Positions 37,853 through 45,373 of a stretch of 64,000 nucleotides of DNA are shown one piece after another. The stretch's first letter is position 1, and every line of letters starts with the position of its first letter. A program made the position numbers and the translations under genes. Under the pieces are notes generated by a model that saw only the letters and a list, made by a program, of their open reading frames with translations, was not told the origin of the DNA and did not search any database. Source of the DNA: Streptomyces sp. NRRL S-646 (GTDB lineage Bacteria; Actinomycetota; Actinomycetes; Streptomycetales; Streptomycetaceae); assembly GCF_000720765.1 (NCBI RefSeq), contig NZ_JODC01000033.1:1-64000 (forward strand), given 5' to 3'.

Positions 37853-38734
37853 ATGACCCATGTCGAGGACGAGCTGACCAGCCAGCCCGAGTGCTGGATA
37901 CGCGCTGCAGCGGAAGCGGACCGGCATCGCGCGGCGCTCCCGGCGCCCGGGGAGCGGGTCGCGATCGTCGGGTGCGGCACCTCGTACTTCATGGCGCAGG
38001 CGGCCGCCGCGCTGCGCGAGGGCGCCGGACAGGGGGAGACGGACGCCTTCGCCGCCTCCGAGTTCCCCCACGGGCGCTCGTACGACCGTGTCGTGGCCCT
38101 CACCCGCTCCGGCACCACCACCGAAGTCCTCGACCTGCTCGGCCGGTTGAGGGAAGGCACGCGAACCACGGCGATCACCGCCGACCCGCACACGCCGGTC
38201 ATGGCGGCCGCCGACGACCTCGTCGTGCTCGACTACGCGGACGAACGGTCCGTCGTGCAGACACGGTTCGCGACGACGGCGCTGACCCTGCTCCGCACCC
38301 ATCTGGGCCTGCACACCGACGCCGCAGTCGCCGACGCCCGTACCGCTCTCACGACCCCGCTGCCCGAAGGGCTCGTCGCCTGCACCCAGTTCACCTTCCT
38401 GGGCCGGGGCTGGACGGTGGGGCTGGCCAACGAGGCCGGGCTGAAGATGCGCGAGGCCTCACTCGCCTGGACCGAGGCCTACCCGGCGATGGAGTACCGG
38501 CACGGCCCCATCAGCATCACCACGCACGGCACGGCGACCTGGATGCTCGGGGAAGCCCCCGAGGGGCTGGCCGAGCAGGTGCGCGCAACCGGCGGACTGT
38601 GGATCGCGGGCGGCCTCGACCCGCTCGCCGAACTGGTCCGCGCCCAGCGCCTCGCGGTCGCCGTCGCCGCGGCCCGCGGCCTCGACCCGGACCAGCCGCG
38701 CCACCTCACCCGCTCGGTGATCCTCGCGCCCTGA
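37853..38734 (+). CDS. SIS-domain sugar isomerase/deaminase (AgaS-like)
   Basis: A 293-residue double SIS-domain protein. The first domain has VAIVGCGTSYFMAQAAA and LTRSGTTTEVLDLL (phosphosugar-binding Ser/Thr loops), the second GRGWTVGLANEAGLKMREAS, and the catalytic-type region EAYPAMEYRHGPISI is present. AgaS proteins convert galactosamine-6-phosphate to tagatose-6-phosphate with loss of ammonia. The link to a KbaY-type aldolase and a DeoR repressor supports an amino-sugar or tagatose-phosphate route. ATG 37853 has a GGGGAGGG upstream. Its last 20 codons belong to the first copy of a tandem duplication. Confidence 0.85.
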   Translation: MTHVEDELTSQPECWIRAAAEADRHRAALPAPGERVAIVGCGTSYFMAQAAAALREGAGQGETDAFAASEFPHGRSYDRVVALTRSGTTTEVLDLLGRLREGTRTTAITADPHTPVMAAADDLVVLDYADERSVVQTRFATTALTLLRTHLGLHTDAAVADARTALTTPLPEGLVACTQFTFLGRGWTVGLANEAGLKMREASLAWTEAYPAMEYRHGPISITTHGTATWMLGEAPEGLAEQVRATGGLWIAGGLDPLAELVRAQRLAVAVAAARGLDPDQPRHLTRSVILAP

Positions 38735-38994
38735 CGCACCCCGAAAAGCCCGAAGGGAGAAGCCGTGCCCCTCGTCACCACGGGCGAACTCGCGCCCCGG
38801 GCCGCCGCCGAGCACTCGGCCGTCGCCGGGGCGTGTGGTCTCGTCCCGGACCGGCGGAGCCATCTGGCCCGCTCGGTGATCCTGGCGCCCTGATACGCCC
38901 CGACACTGCCTGAAGGGAGAAGCCGTGCCCCTCGTCACCACCGGCGAACTCGTCACCCGGGCCGCCGCCGGGCACTCCGCCGTCGCCGCCTTCA
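38676..38994. repeat. 159-bp tandem duplication across the agaS/kbaY junction
   Basis: Copy 1 (38676-38834) contains the agaS 3' end, the spacer with GAAGGGAG and a kbaY-like 5' start; copy 2 (38835-38994) repeats this order. Stops are at 38732 and 38891 (offset 159) and GTG starts at 38765 and 38925 (offset 160). Between the real genes this leaves a 42-codon hybrid frame (38765-38893) that starts like the aldolase (PLVTTGEL) and ends like AgaS (LARSVILAP), with its own ribosome site. Confidence 0.85.
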
Positions 38995-39785
38995 ACATCA
39001 TCACCCTGGAACACGTCGAGGCCGTCATCGCGGGCGCCGAGGCCGCCGAGGCCCCCGTCGTCCTCCAGGTCAGCGAGAACGCCGTCACGTTCCGCTACGG
39101 CCGACTGCTCCCGCTCGCCCGCGCGGCCGCCGTCGCCGCCGAGCGCGCCTCAGTGCCCGTCGCGCTGCACCTCGACCACGTCCAGAGCGACGACCTGCTG
39201 CGCCAGGCGGCGGACGCCGGATTCAGCTCCGTGATGTACGACGCGGCCCGCCTGCCCTACGAGCAGAACCTCGCCGCGACCAGGGCCGCCGTCGACTGGG
39301 CACACGCCCAAGGCCTGTGGATCGAGGCCGAGTTGGGGCAGGTCGGCGGCAAGACGGGCGAGCCCCCACTGGACGCCCACGCGCCCGGCGCCCGCACCGA
39401 CCCGGCCGAGGCACGCGCCTTCGTCGCCGACTCCGGCGTGAACGCCCTCGCTGTCGCGATCGGCAGCACCCACGCCATGACCACCCGCACCGCCACCCTC
39501 GACCACGACCTGCTCAAACGCCTGTCGGCCGCCCTGGACGTGCCACTCGTCCTGCACGGCTCCTCGGGCGTGCCGGACCACGAACTCGCCGCGGCGGTCG
39601 CGGGCGGTATCGCCAAGGTGAACGTCGGCACCGCCCTCAACATCGCCATGACGGGCGCGATCCGCGACTTCCTCGCCGCCCATCCCGAGGCGGTCGACTC
39701 ACGCAAGTACCTGAGCGTGGGGAGGGAGGCGATGGTGCGGGCGGTGACCGGGATCATCCGGACCGTCGGCCGGTTTGCCGCCTGA
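38925..39785 (+). CDS. Class II fructose/tagatose-bisphosphate aldolase (KbaY/GatY-like)
   Basis: A 286-residue zinc-dependent aldolase that cleaves a ketose-1,6-bisphosphate to DHAP and glyceraldehyde-3-phosphate. The class II motifs are complete: AAFNIITLEHVEAVI, the zinc ligands in VALHLDHVQ, EAELGQVGG, AVAIGSTHA and VLHGSSGVPD, plus KVNVGTALNIAM. Downstream of an AgaS-like isomerase, tagatose-1,6-bisphosphate is the likely substrate. GTG 38925 follows GAAGGGAG. No PfkB kinase is adjacent to complete the pathway. Its stop directly abuts the convergent methyltransferase gene. Confidence 0.9.
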   Translation: MPLVTTGELVTRAAAGHSAVAAFNIITLEHVEAVIAGAEAAEAPVVLQVSENAVTFRYGRLLPLARAAAVAAERASVPVALHLDHVQSDDLLRQAADAGFSSVMYDAARLPYEQNLAATRAAVDWAHAQGLWIEAELGQVGGKTGEPPLDAHAPGARTDPAEARAFVADSGVNALAVAIGSTHAMTTRTATLDHDLLKRLSAALDVPLVLHGSSGVPDHELAAAVAGGIAKVNVGTALNIAMTGAIRDFLAAHPEAVDSRKYLSVGREAMVRAVTGIIRTVGRFAA

Positions 39786-40931
39786 TCACTTCCTGACGGC
39801 CTTAAGCACCACGAACTTCGGGTCGCCGGCGACCAGTTGACTGTTGCCGAACACCTGGCGCAGCTTCACGTGGTACCCCAGGTGCCGGTTGCCGACCACC
39901 CACATCTCACCGCCGGGACGCAGCACACGCCGCGCACCGGTGAACATCCGCCACGCCGTCTGGTCGGTCGTCGCCTGGTGCGAGTGGAACGGCGGATTGC
40001 TGAGCACGAGGTCGACACTCCCGTCCGGCACCCCCGCCAGCCCGTCCCCGACCCGGAACTCCGCGTGCCCGGGCACCCCGTTCGCCTTGTACGTCGCCTC
40101 CGCCGAGGCCACGGCCTGGAACGACTCGTCCACGAACAGCACCTCGGCCGACGGCTCGGCCACCGCCACCGCCGTACCGACCACGCCGTTGCCACAGCCC
40201 AGGTCGACCACCCGCCGCCCGCCGGGCACGGCGGGCAGATGCTGCAGGAAGAAGCGGGTGCCGATGTCGAGGCGGTCGGCGCAGAACACACCCGCGTGGT
40301 TGACCACGGTGCGCCCCGAGACCGGGCCGATACCGTCGGGCAGCGCATAGCTGAACGGCCACGGGTTCGCGGGCCGCTCCGGCGAGGCGTCGGGCGTGCA
40401 GAAGATCAGCCGGGCCTTCCGCTCGGCCAGCGAGGTGCGGGTCGGCCCGAGGATCCGCTCGAACAGCTGCAGCGTCGAGGTGTGGATCTCCTTCACCATC
40501 CCGGTGCCGACGACGACCGTCCCCTCGTGCACCGCGGGCGCCAGCCGCAGCAACTGGTCCTCCAGCAGCGCGAGACTCTTGGGCACCCTCACCAGGAGGA
40601 CGTCGATGCGGTCGGGCGGCGGATCCTGGGTGGTCAGCAGTCGTACGGCACCGGCCTCGACGCCCGCCCGGGCCAGGTTCGCGCGGGTCGCCTCCTGCGC
40701 CAGGAACGAGTCGGTGATCTGCACGGGCCGGTGCGCCGCGAGCGCGGTGACCAGGGCGCCCCAGCGGTCGCCGAGGACCACGACCGTGCCGGACAGCGGG
40801 ACCTTCTCGGCCGCCAGGTGCCTGAGCAGGTACTCGTCGGAGGCGTCCCAGGCGCGCAGCCTCTCGCGCGGGTCCTCGGGGAAACGGGCCAGCGCGAGCT
40901 CGCCCCACGGCGTCGTCATACGGTCGTTCAT
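39786..40931 (-). CDS. RlmG/RsmC-type rRNA guanine-N2 methyltransferase
   Basis: A 381-residue SAM-dependent methyltransferase made of an inactive N-terminal Rossmann-like domain and a catalytic C-terminal domain. The latter has the SAM motif VVDLGCGNGVVGTAVA, the acidic VLFVDESFQAV and the catalytic LSNPPFHSHQATTDQ. NPPF after a duplicated fold is typical of 23S rRNA G1835 (RlmG) or 16S G1207 (RsmC) enzymes. The C-terminal NRHLGYHVKLRQVFGN supports RlmG. It is divergent from alkB with 55 bases between starts. Confidence 0.88.
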   Translation of the reverse strand: MNDRMTTPWGELALARFPEDPRERLRAWDASDEYLLRHLAAEKVPLSGTVVVLGDRWGALVTALAAHRPVQITDSFLAQEATRANLARAGVEAGAVRLLTTQDPPPDRIDVLLVRVPKSLALLEDQLLRLAPAVHEGTVVVGTGMVKEIHTSTLQLFERILGPTRTSLAERKARLIFCTPDASPERPANPWPFSYALPDGIGPVSGRTVVNHAGVFCADRLDIGTRFFLQHLPAVPGGRRVVDLGCGNGVVGTAVAVAEPSAEVLFVDESFQAVASAEATYKANGVPGHAEFRVGDGLAGVPDGSVDLVLSNPPFHSHQATTDQTAWRMFTGARRVLRPGGEMWVVGNRHLGYHVKLRQVFGNSQLVAGDPKFVVLKAVRK

Positions 40932-40986
40932 CGTGCGTCAAGGCTAGCCGAGCCCCAGCTCACGGCCGGTGGGGGAGGATGGCGAC

Positions 40987-41664
40987 ATGGATGCCGAGCT
41001 GTTCCCGCGGGAGCGCAGGGAGGTTGCGCCCGGCGCGGTGCATGTGCCCGGCTGGCTGGCCGCGGCCGCCCAGCGCGAGCTGCTGGACGCCTGTCGCGAG
41101 TGGGCGCGCCCACCGGCCGGCCTGCGCACGGTGCGCACGCCCGGCGGCGGCACGATGACCGCCCGGCAGGTCTGCCTGGGCCGGCACTGGTACCCGTACG
41201 GCTATGCCCGCACGGTGGTCGACGGTGACGGTGCTCCGGTGAAGCCGTTTCCGGGGTGGCTCGGCGAACTGGGCCGTCGGGCGGTCGCCGATGCACTGAG
41301 CACAGTGGCAGCGGTGGCGGCAGTGGCATGTGACATTGCACAGTCGGTGTCATATGACATAGCACTGATCAACTTCTACGACGGCAACGCCCGCATGGGC
41401 ATGCACCGCGACAGCGACGAGAACTCGGACGCGCCCGTGGTGTCCCTCAGCCTCGGCGACACCTGCCTCTTCCGTTTCGGCAACACCGAGACCCGTACCA
41501 AGCCCTACACGGACGTCGAGCTGCGCAGCGGCGACCTGTTCGTGTTCGGCGGACCGTCCCGGCTCGCCCACCACGGGGTGCCGCGGGTGTACGCGGGCAC
41601 CGCGCCCCCGGAGTTGGGGCTGACGGGACGGCTGAACATCACGCTTCGGGTCGGCGGCCTGTAG
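40987..41664 (+). CDS. alkB: AlkB-type Fe(II)/2-oxoglutarate dioxygenase (alkylated nucleic acid repair)
   Basis: A 225-residue oxidative demethylase. Iron ligands appear as His and Asp in MGMHRDSDE and a distal His in RLAHHGVPR; 2-oxoglutarate is bound by the Arg in GRLNITLR. The core ALINFYDGNARMGMH is typical. Just before it, residues ~105-127 (STVAAVAAVACDIAQSVSYD) are unlike the family and are encoded by two adjacent copies of a palindromic repeat, an apparent in-frame insertion that adds a loop but keeps the active site. Start ATG 40987 has GGGGGAGG upstream. Confidence 0.9.
   Translation: MDAELFPRERREVAPGAVHVPGWLAAAAQRELLDACREWARPPAGLRTVRTPGGGTMTARQVCLGRHWYPYGYARTVVDGDGAPVKPFPGWLGELGRRAVADALSTVAAVAAVACDIAQSVSYDIALINFYDGNARMGMHRDSDENSDAPVVSLSLGDTCLFRFGNTETRTKPYTDVELRSGDLFVFGGPSRLAHHGVPRVYAGTAPPELGLTGRLNITLRVGGL
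41321..41367. repeat. Two palindromic repeat copies inside the alkB frame
   Basis: The first copy (from 41322) begins AGTGGCATGTGACAT, identical over 15 bases to the intergenic element at 17883. The second (41346-41366) is similar at about 17 of 21 positions and contains the perfect 12-base palindrome TGTCATATGACA (41348-41359). The insertion stays in frame with alkB. Confidence 0.6.
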
Positions 41665-41700
41665 CCCGGCGTAACTGCGGATCATGGGAGACTCGCCCTC

Positions 41701-42942
41701 ATGAGCGGCAAGGCGGACCCCCGGCCGACGGGGGAAGGGACCACCTCGAGGGCGCGGTTGGACCGGGGGCGCGGGGCGCTCGGGCCCGCGTTGGAGCTCG
41801 TGCACACCGGACGCGCGCCCACGAGGGCGGTGCTCACCGCCGAGCTCGGCGTCACCCGGGCCACGGCCGGCGCGGTCGCCGCCGAACTGGAGGCCCTCGG
41901 ACTGATCCGGGTCGACGCCCGGCCCGGCGCGGCGGCCGGCTCGCAGGGCAGGCCCTCGCACCGGCTCGCAGTCGCCGAGGACGGCCCGGTCGTCCTGGCC
42001 GCGCAGGTGCACGCCGACGGCTTCCGGGCGGCGCTGGTCGGCCTGGGCGGCCGCATCGTCGCCACCGCGCCGGGCTGCGAGACCGTCGACGCCGACCCGG
42101 CGAAGGTCCTCGGCTCGGTCGTGGAGGCGGGCGCCGAGCTGCTGCGCTCGACGGGACGGCGCTGCGTCGGCGCCGGACTCGCCGTACCGTCCGCGGTCGC
42201 CGAGCCGGACGGGCTCGCCCTCAACCCCCTGCACCTGGCGTGGCCCGTGGGCGCGCCGGTCCGGCGGATCTTCTCGGAGTGCGTGCGCGCGGCCGGCATC
42301 ACCGGGCCCGCCTTCGCGGGCAACGACGTCAACCTCGCCGCCCTCGCCGAGCACCGGCACGGCGCGGGCCGCGGCGCCCGGGACCTGCTGTGCGTGGCCA
42401 CCGGCCACCGGGGCGTGGGCGGCGCGCTGGTCCTGGACGGCCGCCTGCACACGGGCAGTTCGGGCCTGGCTCTGGAGGTCGGCCACCTCACCGTCAACCC
42501 CGAGGGCCGCCCCTGCCACTGCGGCAGCCGCGGCTGCCTCGACGTCGAGGCCGACCCGCTGGCCCTGCTCACGGCCGCGGGCCGCGACCCCGGCCCCGAG
42601 ATCTCCCTCCTCCAGCAGGCCATCGACCTGATCCGCCACCACTACGACGACCCGACGGTCCGCACCGCCACCGAGGCCCTCATCGACCGCCTCGGCCTCG
42701 GCCTCGCGGGCCTGGTCAACATCCTCAACCCCGACCGCATCATCCTCGGCGGCCTCCACCGCACCCTCCTCGACGCGGACCCCGGGCGCCTGCGCGCCGT
42801 CGTCGCCGACCGCAGCCTGTGGGGCCAGAGCGGCGGCGTCCCCATCCTCGCCTGCACCCTCGACCACAACAGCCTTGTCGGCGCGGCCGAGTTGGCGTGG
42901 CAGCCGGTACTGGACGACCCGCTGGGCGCGCTCAGCCAGTAG
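41701..42942 (+). CDS. ROK-family transcriptional repressor
   Basis: A 413-residue regulator with an N-terminal winged helix (ALELVHTGRAPTRAVLTAELGVTRATAGAVAAELEALG) and a sugar-kinase-like ROK domain. The zinc site is GHLTVNPEGRPCHCGSRGCLD. The sugar-binding GNDVN is kept, but the ATP-binding DxGGT loop is replaced (AAQVHADGF), so it should bind sugar without phosphorylating it. NagC/XylR-type ROK proteins repress sugar-use genes. It precedes the carbohydrate-enzyme block by 765 bases and is a candidate regulator of it, though AlkB and methyltransferase neighbours give no independent support. Confidence 0.9.
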   Translation: MSGKADPRPTGEGTTSRARLDRGRGALGPALELVHTGRAPTRAVLTAELGVTRATAGAVAAELEALGLIRVDARPGAAAGSQGRPSHRLAVAEDGPVVLAAQVHADGFRAALVGLGGRIVATAPGCETVDADPAKVLGSVVEAGAELLRSTGRRCVGAGLAVPSAVAEPDGLALNPLHLAWPVGAPVRRIFSECVRAAGITGPAFAGNDVNLAALAEHRHGAGRGARDLLCVATGHRGVGGALVLDGRLHTGSSGLALEVGHLTVNPEGRPCHCGSRGCLDVEADPLALLTAAGRDPGPEISLLQQAIDLIRHHYDDPTVRTATEALIDRLGLGLAGLVNILNPDRIILGGLHRTLLDADPGRLRAVVADRSLWGQSGGVPILACTLDHNSLVGAAELAWQPVLDDPLGALSQ

Positions 42943-43696
42943 AGGTGCACGGCTGGAACGCCTTGGCCAACTCGTCCGCCGGCGGCCCAGGGACGGATGC
43001 CGGGTGCAGGGCAACTTCAGGTGGGGCGGTGAGCACCGGCCGCCATTCGGTCGCGAGGCGTTCCTGCAGGCGACGCCGAACGTCGTCCGCCAACCGAATG
43101 CCCGAGTGCCATCAGTCCGCTGGTTCGGCGCCGAGCTGCTGTCAACGGCATACGTTCGGGTCGCACGCAGCACCGGATGGCGTGGGCGAATCGGTTCGAC
43201 GCAAGCGCTTCGACGGGACGCCACGACTGGCTGTGTGCGGGGTGAATGGCGTGGCGCGAGGCGAATCCGTCAGCGACAGGCGGGTCGAGGCTCGGCACCT
43301 TCGGCCAGTGCCCTCCAACCGGCTCTCCGCGGCCCGGCCTGCCGACTGAATCCCTGCTCACCGGCGTGATCGTAGGACCTGCGGAGGACCCTGACCCCAC
43401 ACCCTCCTCCGCTCGGCTTCCGTGCGGCAGGCGATTGTGCCGTCGTCCGCCTGCCGGCACACCGCAACTTTTCGACGGTGCCGATGGCTTGCGCACCACA
43501 GGAATCAGCAGTCGAATCGATTCCGCAAACAACACTCGCAGCAGGAGGCTCCGTGCCCTTGACCACCCCGTGACACCGGGAGCACCGCCTCCCCGCCGAA
43601 ACCTCTCTGCAATCCCACTGCAAATACGGCACGTTCCAGCGCTTCCGCATCCGTCAGCGCCACCGCCACAAACCGACCGGGTTGCGCCGGCACGGT
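42943..43696. other. Long non-coding gap ahead of the carbohydrate-enzyme block
   Basis: About 750 bases without a supported gene; open frames on both strands show no ribosome site, domain or consistent codon bias. A ten-base perfect palindrome GAATCGATTC lies at 43514-43523, some 190 bases upstream of the first GH54 gene, a possible operator. The region probably holds the main promoter of the block. Confidence 0.45.
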
Positions 43697-43707
43697 AGGG
43701 AGATCAG

Positions 43708-45297
43708 ATGGGAACCACACGTACAAGACGCCGCCTGCTGTTCGGACGCGGTGGCATCCAGGGCTTATCGGCAGCGGTACGGCACCGTGGCAGGCACGCC
43801 GACACGGCGCTTCAGGCAGACGTGCCTTCGCCGACCCGCTCGGCCCGCACCCGTTGGAAGACGGTCGCCCGGGCAGGGGCCGCGACTGCGCTCGTCGCCG
43901 GAGCTCTGGCCGGCGCGACGGCCGGCACGGCCCGGGCCGCCACGTCCGGTCCGTGCGACATCTACGCGGCGGGCGGTACATCCTGCGTGGCCGCGCACAG
44001 CACGACGCGAGCGTTGTACGCCTCGTACAACGGGCCGCTCTACCAGGTCCGGCGTGCCTCGGACAACACCACCCGGAACATCGGCGTCCTGAGCGCGGGC
44101 GGGTACGCCGACGCCGCCGCCCAGGACTCGTTCTGCTCGGGGACGACCTGCCTGATCACGATCATCTACGACCAGTCCGGGCGCGGCAACAACCTCACCC
44201 AGGCGCCCGGAGGCGGTGCCGCGGGCGGCCCCGACAACCTCGCGAACGCGACCGCCGCGCCCACCACAGTGGCCGGTCACAAGGCCTACGGCGTCTTCGT
44301 GGCACCCGGCACGGGCTACCGCAACAACCACACCAACGGCATCGCGACCGGGGACAACCCCGAGGGCATGTACGCGATCTTCGACGGCACGCACTACAAC
44401 GGCGGCTGCTGCTTCGACTACGGCAACGCCGAGACGGACAGCAACGACGACGGCAACGGCACCATGGAGGCCATCTACTTCGGCAACATCAAGGTGTGGG
44501 GCTACGGTTCGGGCAACGGTCCGTGGATCATGGCCGACCTGGAGAACGGCCTGTTCTCCGGAGTCAACCAGCACTACAACGCGGGCGACCCGACCATCAA
44601 CTACCGGTACACGACCGCCATCATCAAGGGCGGGGCCAACCACTGGGCGATCCGCGGCGGCAACGCGCAGTCCGGTGGCCTGTCGACCTTCTACGACGGT
44701 CCGCGTCCCAACGTCGCCGGCTACAACCCGATGCGCAAACAGGGCGCCATCATCCTGGGCATCGGCGGCGACAACAGCAAGGGCGCCCAGGGCACCTTCT
44801 ACGAAGGCGTGATGACCTCCGGCTACCCGTCGGACGCCACCGAGAATGCCGTCCAGGCCAACATCACCGCGGCCGGCTACAGCAACTCCTCCGGCGGAAC
44901 GAGCACCGGTGCGCTGCACGCGGTGGGCGCGGGCAAGTGCCTCGATGTGCCCAACTCGTCCACCACGGCGGGCACACAGCTGCAGATCTGGGACTGCAGC
45001 GGCGCCGCCAACCAGACCTGGACCCGCACGTCCTCGGGCCAGTTGACCGTCTACAGCGGCAGCAGCCAGATGTGCCTGGACGCGTACAACAACCAGACGT
45101 CCGCCGGCACCAAGGTGGTGACCTGGCCGTGCAACGGCGGCGCCAACCAGCAGTGGCAGGTCAACTCCGACGGCACCGTCACGGGCGTCCAGTCCGGGCT
45201 CTGCCTCGACGTCACCGGGGCCTCCACGGCCAACGGTGCCCTGGCGGAACTCTGGCAGTGCAACGGCGGCTCCAACCAGCAGTGGAGCCTCAACTGA
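43708..45297 (+). CDS. Secreted GH54 alpha-L-arabinofuranosidase with C-terminal ricin-type CBM13
   Basis: A 529-residue exported enzyme. After a long N-region (~50 residues) a signal helix ends at TARA. The catalytic domain (~80-391) is the arabinofuranosidase-B fold: GPCDIYAAGGTSCVAAHSTTRAL, NGPLYQVRRASDN, the CCFDYGN disulfide, probable nucleophile E279 in MADLENGLF and acid D355 in GIGGDNS. Residues ~402-529 are a three-repeat ricin B lectin with QxW motifs (NQTW, NQQW, NQQW). Fungal GH54 enzymes carry CBM42 instead. It releases terminal arabinofuranose from arabinoxylan or arabinan. AGGGAG precedes the ATG; a hairpin follows. Confidence 0.9.
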   Translation: MGTTRTRRRLLFGRGGIQGLSAAVRHRGRHADTALQADVPSPTRSARTRWKTVARAGAATALVAGALAGATAGTARAATSGPCDIYAAGGTSCVAAHSTTRALYASYNGPLYQVRRASDNTTRNIGVLSAGGYADAAAQDSFCSGTTCLITIIYDQSGRGNNLTQAPGGGAAGGPDNLANATAAPTTVAGHKAYGVFVAPGTGYRNNHTNGIATGDNPEGMYAIFDGTHYNGGCCFDYGNAETDSNDDGNGTMEAIYFGNIKVWGYGSGNGPWIMADLENGLFSGVNQHYNAGDPTINYRYTTAIIKGGANHWAIRGGNAQSGGLSTFYDGPRPNVAGYNPMRKQGAIILGIGGDNSKGAQGTFYEGVMTSGYPSDATENAVQANITAAGYSNSSGGTSTGALHAVGAGKCLDVPNSSTTAGTQLQIWDCSGAANQTWTRTSSGQLTVYSGSSQMCLDAYNNQTSAGTKVVTWPCNGGANQQWQVNSDGTVTGVQSGLCLDVTGASTANGALAELWQCNGGSNQQWSLN

Positions 45298-45310
45298 TCT
45301 GAACGGCCTC

Positions 45311-45345
45311 CGGTCCGTGGCCGCCTCACCGCCGGTCACGGACCG
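45311..45345 (+). terminator. Hairpin between the first GH54 gene and the beta-helix gene
   Basis: CGGTCCGTG (45311-45319) pairs perfectly with CACGGACCG (45337-45345), 14 bases after the stop. It suggests that the block is not one simple transcript, or that readthrough is tuned. Confidence 0.65.
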
Positions 45346-45373
45346 CCACACGCGTCAGCACCGGAGGATGACC

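Noticed and set aside
43017..43535. Minus-strand frame in the gap before the first GH54 gene, considered as a transposase relic
   Set aside because: No transposase motif, terminal repeats or ribosome site; composition is that of random GC-rich DNA.
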